From Macrophomina tecta (lineage: Eukaryota > Ascomycota > Dothideomycetes > Botryosphaeriales > Botryosphaeriaceae), in contig JAKSGN010000007.1 in assembly GCA_024180945.1 (NCBI GenBank), forward strand, positions 4,154,001 to 4,218,000: 64,000 nucleotides of DNA, given 5' to 3'. Under the pieces are notes generated by a model. That model saw only the letters and a list, made by a program, of their open reading frames with translations. It was not told the DNA's origin and searched no databases. Shown one piece after another: positions 21,328-32,520 of the stretch (positions are counted from its first letter, which is position 1; each line of letters starts with the position of its first letter). Position numbers and translations under genes: made by a program.

Positions 21328-22955
21328 ATGGCCGCCATGTCGCCCTCGAGCTCGCCGCGGCTGCCCAGCCCACCGCCAATCGCGGAAGACCAGTTAGGGC
21401 CCAAGTCGCCCATTGCTGAGGAGCATGCGGAGGAAGCCAAGGTCGACCAAGGCTCTGCGAGGAGGATACGACCTGGGACGAAGGCCCAAGATATGGCCGA
21501 GGGCCCGCCATTGGCTGACCTCAAAGACGTGCGCTTCTCTGCACATCTGCCTCAAGAGAGCTAACTGACAGCTGTCTTCAGATTGAGTCTGCCTTCCAGC
21601 TGATGGAATACCTCAAAGCCCTCCACTACTCTGCCACGCACCCCTCCGACTCCCATACTTCTATTCCGCTCGATCGCAATGCCGCCATGAAGCTGGCCGA
21701 GCCCCCGCCTGGCGTCGAGCGCGCGCTCTGGCTCTACGAGCTCTGCCGTTTCCTGACTGAGCACGCCAACTCCATCCTCATCGCTCTCTTCGCCGACGAC
21801 CCCCCGTGCTCCGCCCAGACGTGCCCGGAGATGCGTGCCTCCGAGTGGCAGTACCTCTGCGCCGTCCACGACCCGCCCAAGTCATGCTGCGCCGTCGACT
21901 ACTGTTGCCACACCCTCGACTGGGCCGCCAACACCCTAACCTCGCCCAAGAACTTCCCCAGCCGCCTCGCTCTCGGCACTGAGGCCAACACCGCGCACCA
22001 GCAGATACGACAGCTGACAAACGTGTTTCGCCGCGTCTACCGCATCTTCGCCCACGCATGGTTCCAGCACCGGGACATGTTCTGGAAGGTGGAGAACAAG
22101 ACGGGCTTGTACTCATTCTTCAAGGTGGTGTGCGACACGTACAACCTGATTCCGAGCGACAACTACACGATACCACCGGAGGCGGAGGGCATCGAATCAA
22201 CCCCGACTGAATCGTCACAGACGGTGCCTACCATATTGAAGAAGGAGAACAGGGGCGAGGGCGAGGCTGGCGATGTTGATGTGGCAGGGAACTCGACGCT
22301 GGTTACAGGAAACACTACAAAGAGGCATAGGCATACACCGTCTGCTAGTGCACATCAGATTAGCGTGATAGAGGAGAAGGAAGAAGAAGAAGGGTCCGCT
22401 GCAAAGGCTGCCGAGAAGTTGGCAGAGAAGACGGCGGAAGATACTCAACCTGAGTCGGATCCAGCCGCGACGTCTGAGGAGACGCTGGAAGAATCTCCCA
22501 AGACGGAGGATGAGGAGACGTCAGTGGAGAAGGTTGATCATTCTGAAGAGTCGACTGAGGCTCCTAAGGAAGATGATACACCCGTAGTCGAGGTAACTGA
22601 AGCCTCGCCAGAGCAGGAGTCAGATGACCCGATCAAGGAAGTTGAGCCTAAGAAGACTGAGACCAAGCAAGAAAATAACCACGCGTCTGAAAGCAAGGAG
22701 GAGAATAAGAGTGAAGTGCAGGAGGAACTCCAGGAGGCAACTGCAGAGAAGGTTACGGAAGAAGATGCGGCCAAGTCAGCAGAGAAGGTGGAGGAGAAGT
22801 CCAGCGAAAAAGATGATGAGGATTCGGATAAGAAGTCCACCGAGGAGTCTGGATCTGAAAAGCCGACAGACGCGAAGGCAGATGCGGATGTGATGAAACC
22901 TGCTGAGAGCGCAGCAGCGGATTCGGACGAAGCGGCGAAGACAGTAGCCGATTAG
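21328..22955 (+). CDS. MOB/phocein family protein with long acidic tail
   Basis: MOB kinase-activator family, closest in pattern to phocein/MOB3-MOB4, a subunit of the STRIPAK phosphatase complex that controls hyphal fusion and fruiting-body development in fungi. Exons 21328-21528 and 21582-22955 give 524 residues. The MOB domain (about residues 65-255) begins IESAFQLMEYLKALHY over the intron. The zinc site is present: a Cys-x4-Cys pair in CSAQTCPEM and a His-x4-His pair in FAHAWFQHRDMFWK. The typical ASEWQYLC and FFKVVCDTYNLIP strings follow. After residue 260 comes about 265 residues of Glu/Lys/Ser/Thr-rich low-complexity sequence, far beyond the animal protein of about 225 residues. The start was chosen as the first ATG of the phase-0 exon. 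Assignment to STRIPAK is by family. Confidence 0.88.
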
Positions 22956-23364
22956 ACTTCTACCTCGTAATTTTTTTGCACGAAAGTTGGGGTAATTGGA
23001 GGATGATATACCCGGCCTGATGGGCAAGTAAAGTAATTAGTACTATTCAAGCATGATGATATCACTGGGTCCCCCAATTCGTTATGATTGCGTGCCAGCA
23101 AGAGCTTGAAAAAGGCATGAGCACTTCGTGTCGACAGCTTCTTCCCCGAAGCGGTTAAGCGCCGCCGTCCTTGAGACGTCAAACGCCAAGCCCGCAACGC
23201 GGCGGCATGGGCGAGCTGGTGCATCACCGCCGACGTCCCGACCTTCGCATCGTTCAACGAACCTCTACGATATAGCTCTACATTCACCGTTAACGCGATA
23301 CCGCTCCGACCACCGTCTATACACCGTCCCCTTACCGTCGAGACACCGAAAACAACCCTTCAAA
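22956..23364. promoter_or_regulatory. Intergenic region before the Vma9 gene
   Basis: Holds the 3' end of the MOB-family gene and the promoter and leader of the V-ATPase subunit e gene. CACCGT-type repeats are dense at about 23285-23340 just before the ATG. No gene. Confidence 0.4.
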
Positions 23365-24165
23365 ATGGCGAACGGGTGAGACCTAACCCTCCCATGCACC
23401 ACACGTTGCGCTTCCGATTGCGTAAACATGCCTCCGCAAGTTTCGGAAACCTCGCACCGGTTATGCAGAAGGAGAGATTGCTAACTCGGATATTGGTCAT
23501 GCGCAGCTGGAGCTTGATTATCGGCCTTGTCTTCATCGTCGCTTTCTCGGCCGTGTCGTGGTTCGCCAGCCCCAAGGGCGAGAACCAAACGTCAGTACCC
23601 TCTTTCTGACCTTCATCAACTGTTATCTTCTGACGACGAGGGAAATTCTTTGAATCGGTCTGGTTGCGCGCGTTGGATGCGGTAGTTGACGCTGGGTGTG
23701 CCGGAAAACGGAACGAAGCTTCTGCTTAAAGGCATCATGGCCTACGACACACAGCTGGGGCATGCCGAGCAGAGAGACGACGAGGCGCTGCTGCGGCACT
23801 GGCATGCAAAAGCCATCTGTCTTCCCCAGAGACGGTGGCTGTATTCCAGCTCTACGCCCGCGGCCGCTGCTTGCCCGCCCTCAGCCGTCCACCGTCCACC
23901 CATCTGCCTCCCAGACTCGCCTTCTTCGCATTCTCTCTCCGCAGGAGCCCACTTGTCTTTTTCACCTCACCGTCAAGCACCCACTCGAGAACCCAGTTTG
24001 CTGACATCTCGGTGACATAGTGTATGGCGCTCCTCGCTCATCCTCTCGGCCTGGTCCTGCTACCTGATGTGGGCCATCACCTTCCTGGCCCAGTGGCACC
24101 CGCTCATCAACCCCAAGCGCTCGGATCTGCGGCCCGAGGGCGAAGGCCACAGCGTCATGTTTTGA
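23365..24165 (+). CDS. VMA9: V-type proton ATPase subunit e
   Basis: Small two-helix subunit of the membrane V0 sector of the vacuolar proton pump. Three exons (23365-23375, 23507-23590, 24021-24165) give only 79 residues. Exon 1 is ATG plus eight bases (MANG); exon 2 encodes WSLIIGLVFIVAFSAVSWF, the first helix, then ASPKGENQT; exon 3 encodes VWRSSLILSAWSC, then YLMWAITFLAQWHPLI and NPKRSDLRPEG. These are the hallmark strings of the Vma9/ATP6V0E family, including PKGENQT and the WAITFLAQ.HPLI.P.RSDLRPE C terminus. Intron 2 is unusually long (430 bp). Frames close exactly (11+84+145 = 240 nt). It is easily missed because no exon alone is a long frame. Confidence 0.93.
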
Positions 24166-24613
24166 GCGGACTGAATGGAGGAAGTTCTAGTGAGGGACGG
24201 GCTGCCGGCTTGTAGAGGGGATACGGAACGACGAACGGGGTTCGAGCGATAAACGGCGCGGGATGGTAGAAGAACGGCCGCCAGCGGAGCTGAGCTGCTG
24301 GTCTCTGTGGAACTAGGGCTTGGTTCACTGGGAGGCTAAGAATGATGCTTGTTATCAGGGCGTTTTCATGGGTTCCGGGGGGGTTCGTTTGTAAATTACA
24401 CTTGTGTACAAATTCCACTGTGCATGCACACCACGAGCATCTGACAGTACTCAAACACATGATCGAGACTGCCTTTCTCTGCTGTTTCGAATCATCGAAC
24501 AAAACTTCTGGTATTACGCTCCTCGCGGCCATCTCTACCCTGCACATCGAGCCTACAGCACACAATGTAAAAGAGCACGGGGTATCAATCTTGTTTCTCC
24601 TTCCTCATCCCTC
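24166..24613. other. Convergent intergenic region
   Basis: Lies between the stop codons of the V-ATPase subunit e gene (plus) and ARV1 (minus), so it contains two 3' ends. No gene or obvious structure is seen. Confidence 0.5.
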
Positions 24614-25896
24614 TCACCCACCTCTAACACCCCACCCCCAAAGTCCCCCACCTCCACCTCCGCTCGCCGCATTCGCGATCCCCCGCAACCCCACGCTCGC
24701 CAGTACGACCTCGCCAACGGCGGCCCGCACCGCTGCGCCCACCCCCACCAGCACCGCCGCCCGCACGTACCCGCAGTCCATCAGAATCTCAAGTGCGGCG
24801 ATGTTGTTGACGATGACGGCCCACGAGACCGCGGATGCTGACGAGGGGAGGTCGTAGTCCCAGATGATGAGGAGGAGGGGGAAGAGCTTGGTGCAGGAGG
24901 AGACGAGGAGGGCGGTGGAGAGGGGCGTGGGGTGGGGGTAGTGAGGGAGGAGGGGGATGGTGTTGGTGGGATTGTTGGACGCGATTGAAGGTTGGGCGGG
25001 GGAGGGGGCGGAGGTGGGTGGATTGCTGGTTGTTGTTGGCGGCGGGGGGATGGAGGCGCTAGTGGTGGAGGTCGAGGAGAAGGAGGCGGTTGGGGTGGTG
25101 GTGCCGGAGGCGGAGGGGGTGATAGTTGTGGTTGTTGCAGAGGCTTGCTGTTGGTTGGGCGGGAGAGAAATCGTGGATGCGGAGAGCCCGGGAGTGTTGC
25201 TGCTTGTGGTGGGGTTGGAGAGTAGCCGCTTCGCGAGAAATGTGGGTAGCCGGACTCGTGGAGGGTGCGAGCAGAGGAGTCGGATAGGCAGGTGGAAGGC
25301 CAGGGTCTGCGCGGTACACAAGCCGAGGAAGAAGATATATTGGAGGACGAGAGGTTGGGAGGATAGGAGAGAGGGGGTTTCAATGGCACTTGCGGTGCCT
25401 GGTGAAGATGGGTCCGTGGAGAACGGTTGTGGTGCGGCTTTCTCGATGCGGGCCCAGGTTAGGTAGACATCGAAGAGGAGGAGTAAGATACCGAGGCGGA
25501 TTATGGAAGGCTGCGATGCACACAGCGTTAGCTACCTTGCCGGGTGCTTCACCGTTTATGCCAGAATCGTAGTAGAATACATGGAAACATACGTCAAATC
25601 GATCATCCTCCCTCCCCAAGCGGTTGAAGAGTAGATGTCGGTAGACCTACAATGATCAGCCATTGGTTCCCTTATAGTTGCATCCCCAGCTCGCTTAGAC
25701 TTCATACCTGTGGCTTGATCAAGACGAGGTCGATGAACAACACCACGAAGTCATGCTCGACATATTTGTCTCCAAACCGCTTGCACCGCGGACATTGTGT
25801 CAATCGGACGCCTTTCCCCAGCGAGCGGTCGTCGGCCTTGCTGTATGTCGTATATAGTGCCCGAAGTGGGTACCTGCATTCAATGCAAATAGGCAT
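24614..25896 (-). CDS. ARV1: ARV1 family sterol/lipid homeostasis protein
   Basis: ER/Golgi membrane protein of the Arv1 family, implicated in sterol transport and GPI-precursor handling. Exons 25896-25708, 25646-25593 and 25510-24614 give 379 residues. The Arv1 homology domain opens the protein: MPICIECRYPLRALYTTYS, then two Cys in RLTQCPRCKRFGDKYVEHDF, making a Cys4 zinc-binding pattern, followed by VVLFIDLVLIKPQVYRHLLF, split by intron 1. Membrane segments follow (RLGILLLLFDVYLTW, QYIFFLGLCTAQTLAF, LFPLLLIIWDYDL and others). Between them is a Ser/Thr/Pro-rich insert of about 130 residues, longer than in yeast. Both introns are phase 0. Runs of Gly close to the C terminus end the frame. Confidence 0.92.
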
Positions 25897-27767
25897 GCTG
25901 GAGGCGTTGAAAGCTCGTGCGGCGGAGTATGCGGAGGAGGATGTCCGCCGGAGGCGAATCGCGGAGTTGTGGAAGGGTGCGCGGCGGCAAAGAGGAGGCT
26001 CGGGATTAACGGGACATGGCGCGGGGGTATAGCTGGTATCGCGTGAGCATGCTTGTGGCGGCGCAAGGCTTTGCCGTGAGATTATCGCAAAGGAGCGTCG
26101 TAGTTAGGCTTGGTATTGTCAAGTTGTTGTCGCGGTGCTCAGGCGCGACCAAGCAAGTCGCAGTCCGGGGAACGTGGGCCGGTCCGAATTGCCCTACCCG
26201 GCGATCACTTCCGTCACTTCCTGCACCTGTCCCCACTGCTGTTCCAAACATCACGACAGCCAGAGATCATTTAGGTGACGCACGCTAAACAGTCTTAGGA
26301 ACGCCGATAAATGCTAGACGCATTGCTGCATGCACATTGCCCCAGCTACATGGAGTGTCATCTTCACACATTCCTGTCGTCTTACATCTCTGCCATAGCT
26401 CCTCAAACACCCGGGGGGAGGTCACAGATCACTAATCTACTCCTTGCTTACATATCCTTATTAAAGCTAGCTTGCACGGTTTGAACCCTCCCGGAGATAA
26501 GATAGCTGCGAATGTGTTTGCTCAAAGTCAAAAGACGGCGTCAGACTGCACGACGTTACTATTCCGGCCGCTTCCACGCCAGTTCTTTATATTGACATCT
26601 TTTTAGGTATTGATGTCGCCATTTAGTAGCACACGGATAAGTCGATATGAGCCCTGATACATTAGCGCTGCCTTAAAGTCACTGAAAATGGCACCCTCGG
26701 CGTAGACCTGAGGATTTTGGCATTTATAGCATGTGCTATCAGAACCGCTGCATCCATGCTTCTAGCAATTTCTCATTTCTCAATGAAGTGTCCCCATCAA
26801 TCATCTTACCAAGAAATTCCAACTATGATGGTCAGCGCTGCTCTTGCGCCGAAGTTTGATTTAGCTTAAATATAGCCCTGCAAATCTAGGACCTCCCTCG
26901 ACGCCACTTTCTCCCCACGGTTTGCCATCATATGTTTGTATTCCGGTTTTCTGAACTTGACTTGGTAGTATATAAACTCATTGTACTCGTAACCTAAACA
27001 GCAGTCTGCGAGCAGGAGATCGTTCAGCGGCAAGTCGATCTAATGATCTGTGCCAAGTTGGCAAGCACTGTTATAACCTTCACAGAGTGCTCCGAAGATT
27101 GGGCAGAGTTGTTGTATTCGTATATGTATGACGTTGTAGCTAAGGTGAAGGAAGCAAGCTAAGTAGAACGGTCATTAGCGTCTGCCATAACAAGCACACC
27201 ACCTCCATTGATCGGCAGCTGATGGGTACCTGTTCAGAAGTTAATATACGGAACTATACGTTAGGGACCGTCCTACTATATTGTGCTACTGATTACTATA
27301 AACCTAAGCGCCAATCTCATAGTGAAGGACGAGTGGTAGGGAAACGAGCAAACATGTCTCTGAAAGATCTCAGTCCAACAGTTTTATGGAACGTTGAAGG
27401 AAGAGAATGGATGCAGCTGAGTATATATAGCTTTTCTCTCACTTTTTTTCTTCTCCTTTTTTTTTGGCGCTAATAACGAATGTTGGAACTGCGCTATAAT
27501 TTTCTTCAAATCTAGGAAAAGCCTCAGACATTAGGCTAACGCTTTCACTTCAAAACCTTGCGTCTGATATCCCGCAGAGCCGAAGCATGACCGCAATTGA
27601 ATGCAGCGCTCAAGTCAACTCCTAACCGGAAATCATCGGGCGTAGGATATACTGAAGCGTTAGTTTCCCAAATATTTGTGATCGGCAAGGTGATAGTCTT
27701 TAGTCCGCATCGACCGAGGCTATTTACAGCGTTTAGTTTCTTCTCTTCTCTGGGTCAACACACCACA
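25897..27767. other. AT-rich gene desert
   Basis: About 1.9 kb upstream of ARV1. The ARV1 promoter occupies the first part. From about 26280 the DNA becomes AT-rich with frequent stops in all frames, and no frame, repeat or RNA gene is supported. The composition differs from the GC-rich genes around it and fits either decayed DNA or an isochore-like island; I could not compute RIP indices. Confidence 0.45.
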
Positions 27768-28141
27768 ATGTTCTGGTTACCTATCATTCTTTTTGCTTCA
27801 CTTACGCTTTCCAGTCCGGCCGCGCTCGAACCCCGCCAGGGTAACTGCATGTGCACCAACACGGCCACCAACGACCTCCAGGGTCACCAACTCGATCACG
27901 AGCGCCATGCGCAACAACTACTGGGAGGTGATCACGCAGCGCTGGCCGTACCTGCCGGATGACTACGACGGCATACCATGGCTGACGGCGCGCGGCGGGA
28001 CGGCCGATTCGTGGCTCGGGTTTCGCGGATACCGGTTTTTTCAGGGCCAAGGCGCAGGCCACCAGGCCATATGCGAGGTCCGTGTGCGCGCATGATCAGG
28101 CCGACGTTCCGCGCGAACGTCAACAACCTGTATCCGAACTA
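27768..28141 (+). pseudogene. Broken small secreted protein gene
   Basis: ATG 27768 opens a good signal peptide (MFWLPIILFASLTLSSPA) followed by a propeptide-like LEPRQ and a Cys-containing NCMCTNTATND. The same protein then seems to continue one frame over as MRNNYWEVITQRWPYLPD, GIPWLTARGGTADSWLGF and GYRFFQGQG, and one frame over again as RPTFRANVNNLYPN, ending at about 28141. The first change falls in a GGG run at about 27881, the second near 28082. No intron of workable size reconciles the frames. It looks like a secreted protein of about 120 residues inactivated by indels, but miscalled bases remain possible. Family unknown. Confidence 0.5.
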
Positions 28142-28869
28142 AGAGCGCGCTCCAGGGCTCATGTCTGCGAATTCACAGGGGGGATAGATCAATATCAGAC
28201 GGCTCATCATTCCGATCAATACAGCGTTCGCAGATCCGATCAGGATCTCGTACTCATTGACCGAAATATGGCGTGAGTGTGATGTCCCTGACTTGGTTGT
28301 CGAAGTAGTGAAGTAGGCTTAGAGGAAGTGATATAGGGGAAATGGTCGAGCGGCGCTTACATGTAGCGGTTCAGCTTCCTTCCGACCTGCGCAGGTCAAG
28401 GGTAACTCCTATTGTCCTCCGCAGTGGTATCGCCACTGGACGGTTTCACAACGTCACATTGAACAATGGATCAAGCGTCATGTGGCAAGCCCATTGAGTA
28501 TCTGATATTGCCGTTAATAATATATAGTTTATGCCATCTATGGTATTTGGAAAGATAAGACCAAGCCCAACGTGCTACTACAAGTACCACCAAACTAGAA
28601 AAAAGAGAATGAGAAATGTTAATCCAAATTGGAGCCTGTCGAGGAGTAGTACAATGAAAAAGAATCATATCCCGATCGTTTCCAGAAATGTCATTCCAGT
28701 GATCATTCCATGGGGAAAAGCAAAATTCCGTAAGAAAGTATCCTTGGACTCCGGTGCTGGGTATTGACAGGCCGCTCATGTGAGTGTCGACATCATTGCG
28801 GCGACGAGCTTTGGGTTGGGCGGTCTCGAGCGAGACCTCACTGTTTCCACCATTCCATCAACCCCATTC
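28142..28869. other. Intergenic region
   Basis: Between the secreted-protein relic and the stop codon of the DUF8035 gene. A 102-codon minus frame (28779-28471) has a hydrophobic stretch but no other support. I see no gene. Confidence 0.45.
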
Positions 28870-30591
28870 TTAATGAGAGGATCGGACCAGGGCTAACCTA
28901 CCCTTTCGATCCTTGTCAACTCGGATCACGTTCCGCTCGCGCGGCCGTTCTTCGATGATCTCGTACTCCGTCTCGCGATACTCTGTCGGCGCGAGGCGCA
29001 GTTCATCGGCTCGGCGTTCAAGCTGGAGTGCTCTCCGCTCATTCTCCAATCTTCGGATCTCCTCCTTGATCTCACGGTCGCTCCTGCCACGGTCCGGCAC
29101 CACAACAGTCAGAGGCCCACCAATGTGGTTGGACTCTTCGATGCGTTCTTCGATGATCTCGCGCCTGGGCGGCGATACACTCCGTACTGATCGCGCGTCG
29201 TGGAAAGACCGCGTGTCGTGGACAGATCGGACTTCGTGTACAGAGCGTGGCGGAGGTGGCGGCTCATGATGAGAATGGTGCGAATGATGAGAATGGTGTG
29301 AGTAGTGAGAAGGAGGCGGCGGCGGTGGAGCCACGACGACTGGCTCCGGAACCATCGGCGGCGGCGGAGGCGGCGGAGGCACCTCGATAATTTGGGTGGC
29401 CGGTGCTGGAGGCGGTGGCGGCGGCATAGGAACATCGACGACCTTCTCCTCTTCGTATCGATAGGTTGTGCGTTCTGAATATGCACGTCAGTGTTGGGTG
29501 TCTTGTGGGAAAATACGAGTGAAACCTACTGCCGTCTTCGTTCTTGTACGTCTCACTAATCTTGATAACCTCATCGATTTGATGCTTCTCAAGGGCGCGC
29601 TTGACGATGATGAAATCATCCTGTTGCATCGTCAGAGCCGTTAGAGAAGGTTGAGAATGTGCAATGTTACCTCTTCTTCGAAAGGATAACCCAGTTGAAT
29701 GATAGCGCTCTTGTGCACCAGGCGCTTGGGCATCCTCGTTTTACCCTTCTTGCCAGGGAGCGGGGGCGGTGAAACCTCCCTGATTTCCTCGAAGCTGGAG
29801 GAGCTGGAGCTGGAGCTTTTGCTCGAGGGGGCCCTGAACCTGCTCTCACTGCGTTCGCTACGATCGCTACGGCGAGACCTGCGAGCGCGGCTTTTTTCTC
29901 TTCGAATCTCGACTTCTCTGTAGTCCTCGCGATATTCAGGCTCGGCGTCCCTGTACTTGATTTCCTCGAAGTCATCCTCTCTGTAGCGATCCCGAGGAGG
30001 CGAACGTCGGCGACGGGACGGCGATCTGCGGCGAATAGGCAGCGGAATGTCGACGTTTGCCGGTGGTCTCCACTCATCTCTATCCCTCTCTTCGTAGCGA
30101 CGAAGAGGGCGGCGGTCGAAGGTGTCAAGCGAGGACTGTCTCCGGAGCATGCCCGGGCGGGCTGGTCGCCGAGCGGGCGGGCTCGAATCCCTCTCTACTA
30201 CCGTCCTGCGGCGATAGGGTGCCAACGCTCGGCTGGCAACTTCAGCGGGGGACGGCTCCTCGCGATCGAGGAACTCCGGACGGCGGCCGGGGCGGCGATC
30301 GATGATATCATCCTCATAGAAACGCTCGCGCTTATCGGGACGGCTGCGAGAGCTCCTAATGTCGATGCGGTCCTCGAGAACAACGTCTGCACGGGACCTG
30401 GGCGGCGGGGGAGGGTAGTCCTCGCGCTCGCGCTCGAGGTAACGGAACGTCTCGCGGTCGTCGTAGGGCGGGCGACGACTACTCATGCGTTCGAACTTCT
30501 CGCGGTCCCATCGCTCGGGACGACGAGGTGGAGGCTCATAATCATCGAATCGGTCGAGGGCTCCGGTGGAGGAGCGAAAGCCAAAAGCCAT
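28870..30591 (-). CDS. DUF8035 fungal protein, Arg/Ser/Pro-rich
   Basis: Large disordered protein conserved in filamentous ascomycetes; function unknown. Exons 30591-29671, 29620-29530 and 29474-28870 give 538 residues. Residues 1-280 are Arg/Glu/Asp/Ser-rich with SR-like clusters (RRRSPSRRRRSPPRDRYRE). The conserved core, which I match to DUF8035, is KTRMPKRLVHKSAIIQLGY, PFEEEDDFIIVKRALEKH and QIDEVIKISETYK, encoded across intron 1. The C-terminal half has polyproline runs, an HSHHSHHSHHSHH repeat and a charged coiled-coil (EIRRLENERRALQLERRADE) before the last residues RLALVRSSH. ATG 30591 (MAFGFRSSTG) is preferred to an upstream in-frame ATG at 31089, because the intervening 165 codons are not protein-like. 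RNA binding is only a guess from composition. Confidence 0.82.
29266..29316. repeat. Short His/Ser-coding repeat
   Basis: Near-perfect GAATGATGAGAATGGTG-type repeats on the plus strand encode the HSHHSHHSHH run of the DUF8035 protein on the minus strand. It is a coding microsatellite likely to vary in length between strains. Confidence 0.65.
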
Positions 30592-32520
30592 AGTGAAGGT
30601 TGAAGGAGGAGGGGAATGGAAGTGAAGAGGTGAGCCTGGGGCGGACGGAAAGTTGGCAGTAGAGGCGGGGGTGCTTGGTTCTGAGTGACAGGGGCCCCGA
30701 AGGGCTGTGGAGAGCGGGGTTGGGGGATTGAAAAACGCTGGTGAGGGTGCAGGAGGAGGGAGGGGCAAGGTATATCTGTCGGCACTCGGATGACAGCCCA
30801 GCAGCGCTGGAGAAGAGGTGGCTGGCAGCGGTCGTGGTGGACGTGGATGACGCACGGGCCGGCGATGACGCTGGGCAGCAGTTACCGCGCCGTGGAGGAT
30901 GTGCGGCAGGATTGGCAGACCGCCCAAAACCCGGCCCTCCGCTGCCCACTGCGCCCTTCGCCTGCCGTCGGGCGCGAACGTGCACGCTGCATGACACCCG
31001 CCTCGGCGCCGGCCTCGTCGCTGGTGTCCGCTGCACCCCAGAGGTGCCGTTGGGCACAAATGCGCGCGGGCTGCGCAGCCGGTGAGCACGCCAGGCCGGC
31101 GAGCGCCTGAATCTCCGCTGTCGCACGGCTCGAAGACGGGCTCAGGGCGTGATGTTTCGGGCAGAGGCCGCCTCTCGCACGCATGGCTATCCCAGACTCG
31201 CCCACGATAGCGCCCGCTTAGCCAGTCCGTACCTCTCGCCTCACCGAACGACAGGCCACCGCGCGCTCGCTGCCCGCTGCGTCCCCACCCCGCCTGCCCA
31301 CGCCGCTGGCTGAGACAGACATAAAGGCAGCCAGACGTGCAGTCGCCCGGCGTCTAGACATTGAAGAGTGCCGGCGTGACCGAAGGTGGCGACGAGTGCG
31401 AGAGCCGGGAGGCGTGAACAGCTCTGCAGGTACACCAGGCTCTTCCACTCCGTCCATCGTGGGCATGCCAGAATCTGGATCGTTGCAGCCGGCCATGACG
31501 TCTATCGGCGGGAGGGTCAAATCAGAAAGCGAGCAGGACAGCCATTGGAGCCGGCGCTGAGGAGCACAAGCTTCAACGCGCAAATCAACGCGAGGAGAAA
31601 GGAATGCTGTGTGTCAGATGTTTCATGTGAGGAAGCAGACGCCGCAGCAATGGAAAGAGAAGACACTGGACCGCGGTTGGGGCTGAGTAGCATGGACTGC
31701 AGGCCACTGGAGACGGACGAAGACTATATTCCACAAAATCCCCGCACTTCCGGACTTGATTCGCGGACAGAGCCGCACGGCAGGCCATGCAGCTGCAGAA
31801 TTCAGAGGAACTGGCGTCCTGTTAGAGATATCTAGACAAGACGGCTGCCTGCGTCATCGTGCCGCTGTAGGCGAATGGCACGGTCCGCTTGTTCCCCGCC
31901 CACTTTCTCGCGGTCCCCAGGCATGACCTGCACTTGTAAATCTCTCTTTGTGCATAATACTGCTTTTATTCCTGTTTAATCGCTAAGTGTACACTGTTTC
32001 GATTCTCCGTCGCCGTGGAAGTATTGAACGTGCAAGACCGCCCCTTCCCATGGTTATCACCTAGGGAGCGACGTCGCCTCTCTGCATGTCTCTTGGGGTT
32101 GAATATGGGACAGCCCACTACCTTCCACACTACGAGCCTTATGGCCTTCTGGCGATGCTTTGCTCCTCTTTAACCTCTTGAGGGAGAAAGTGTTGAGTAC
32201 GCGAATGTTCTTTTCGACGTGCATCCAAAAGGCTCTATCACAAACTCACGAATAAAGGAGATCTGGGTGGAAGTATGGAAGGGGAAAAAAAATTACTTTA
32301 TGAGACTTGCCTTTGACCGCAGCTGGAGTAAAGGATACAATTCTTTGAGTTAGGAGGCATGCGGGAATTTCTAGTCGACTTACCGGAACACTTCCTGTCA
32401 TTGTGGGGAAGCTGGCAATATCCAATGATCATCTAGATTAGCTGTGTGAGTATGAATAAATGCCTCTAAGTCCATCAGTTTCTTCCAGCATCCGAACACT
32501 TTCGATTCACCGTCACTCAG
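30592..32520. other. Upstream region of the DUF8035 gene, no supported gene
   Basis: About 1.9 kb. The first 600 bp are GC-rich and probably carry the DUF8035 promoter and leader. The remainder (about 31800-32500) is more AT-rich. The longest frames (for example 31386-31835, plus, from a GTG) show no domain and I do not call them. Confidence 0.45.

Noticed and set aside
26475..26500. GGTTCAAACC on the minus strand, possible B box
   Set aside because: Flanks do not form a T-stem and no tRNA body is visible.
30592..31089. N-terminal extension of the DUF8035 protein to an upstream ATG
   Set aside because: The extra 165 codons are low-complexity Arg/Ala/Pro/Ser with no coding character; MAFGFRSS is a convincing start.
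31386..31835. 149-codon plus-strand frame
   Set aside because: Starts at GTG, shows no domain, and sits in non-coding-like DNA.
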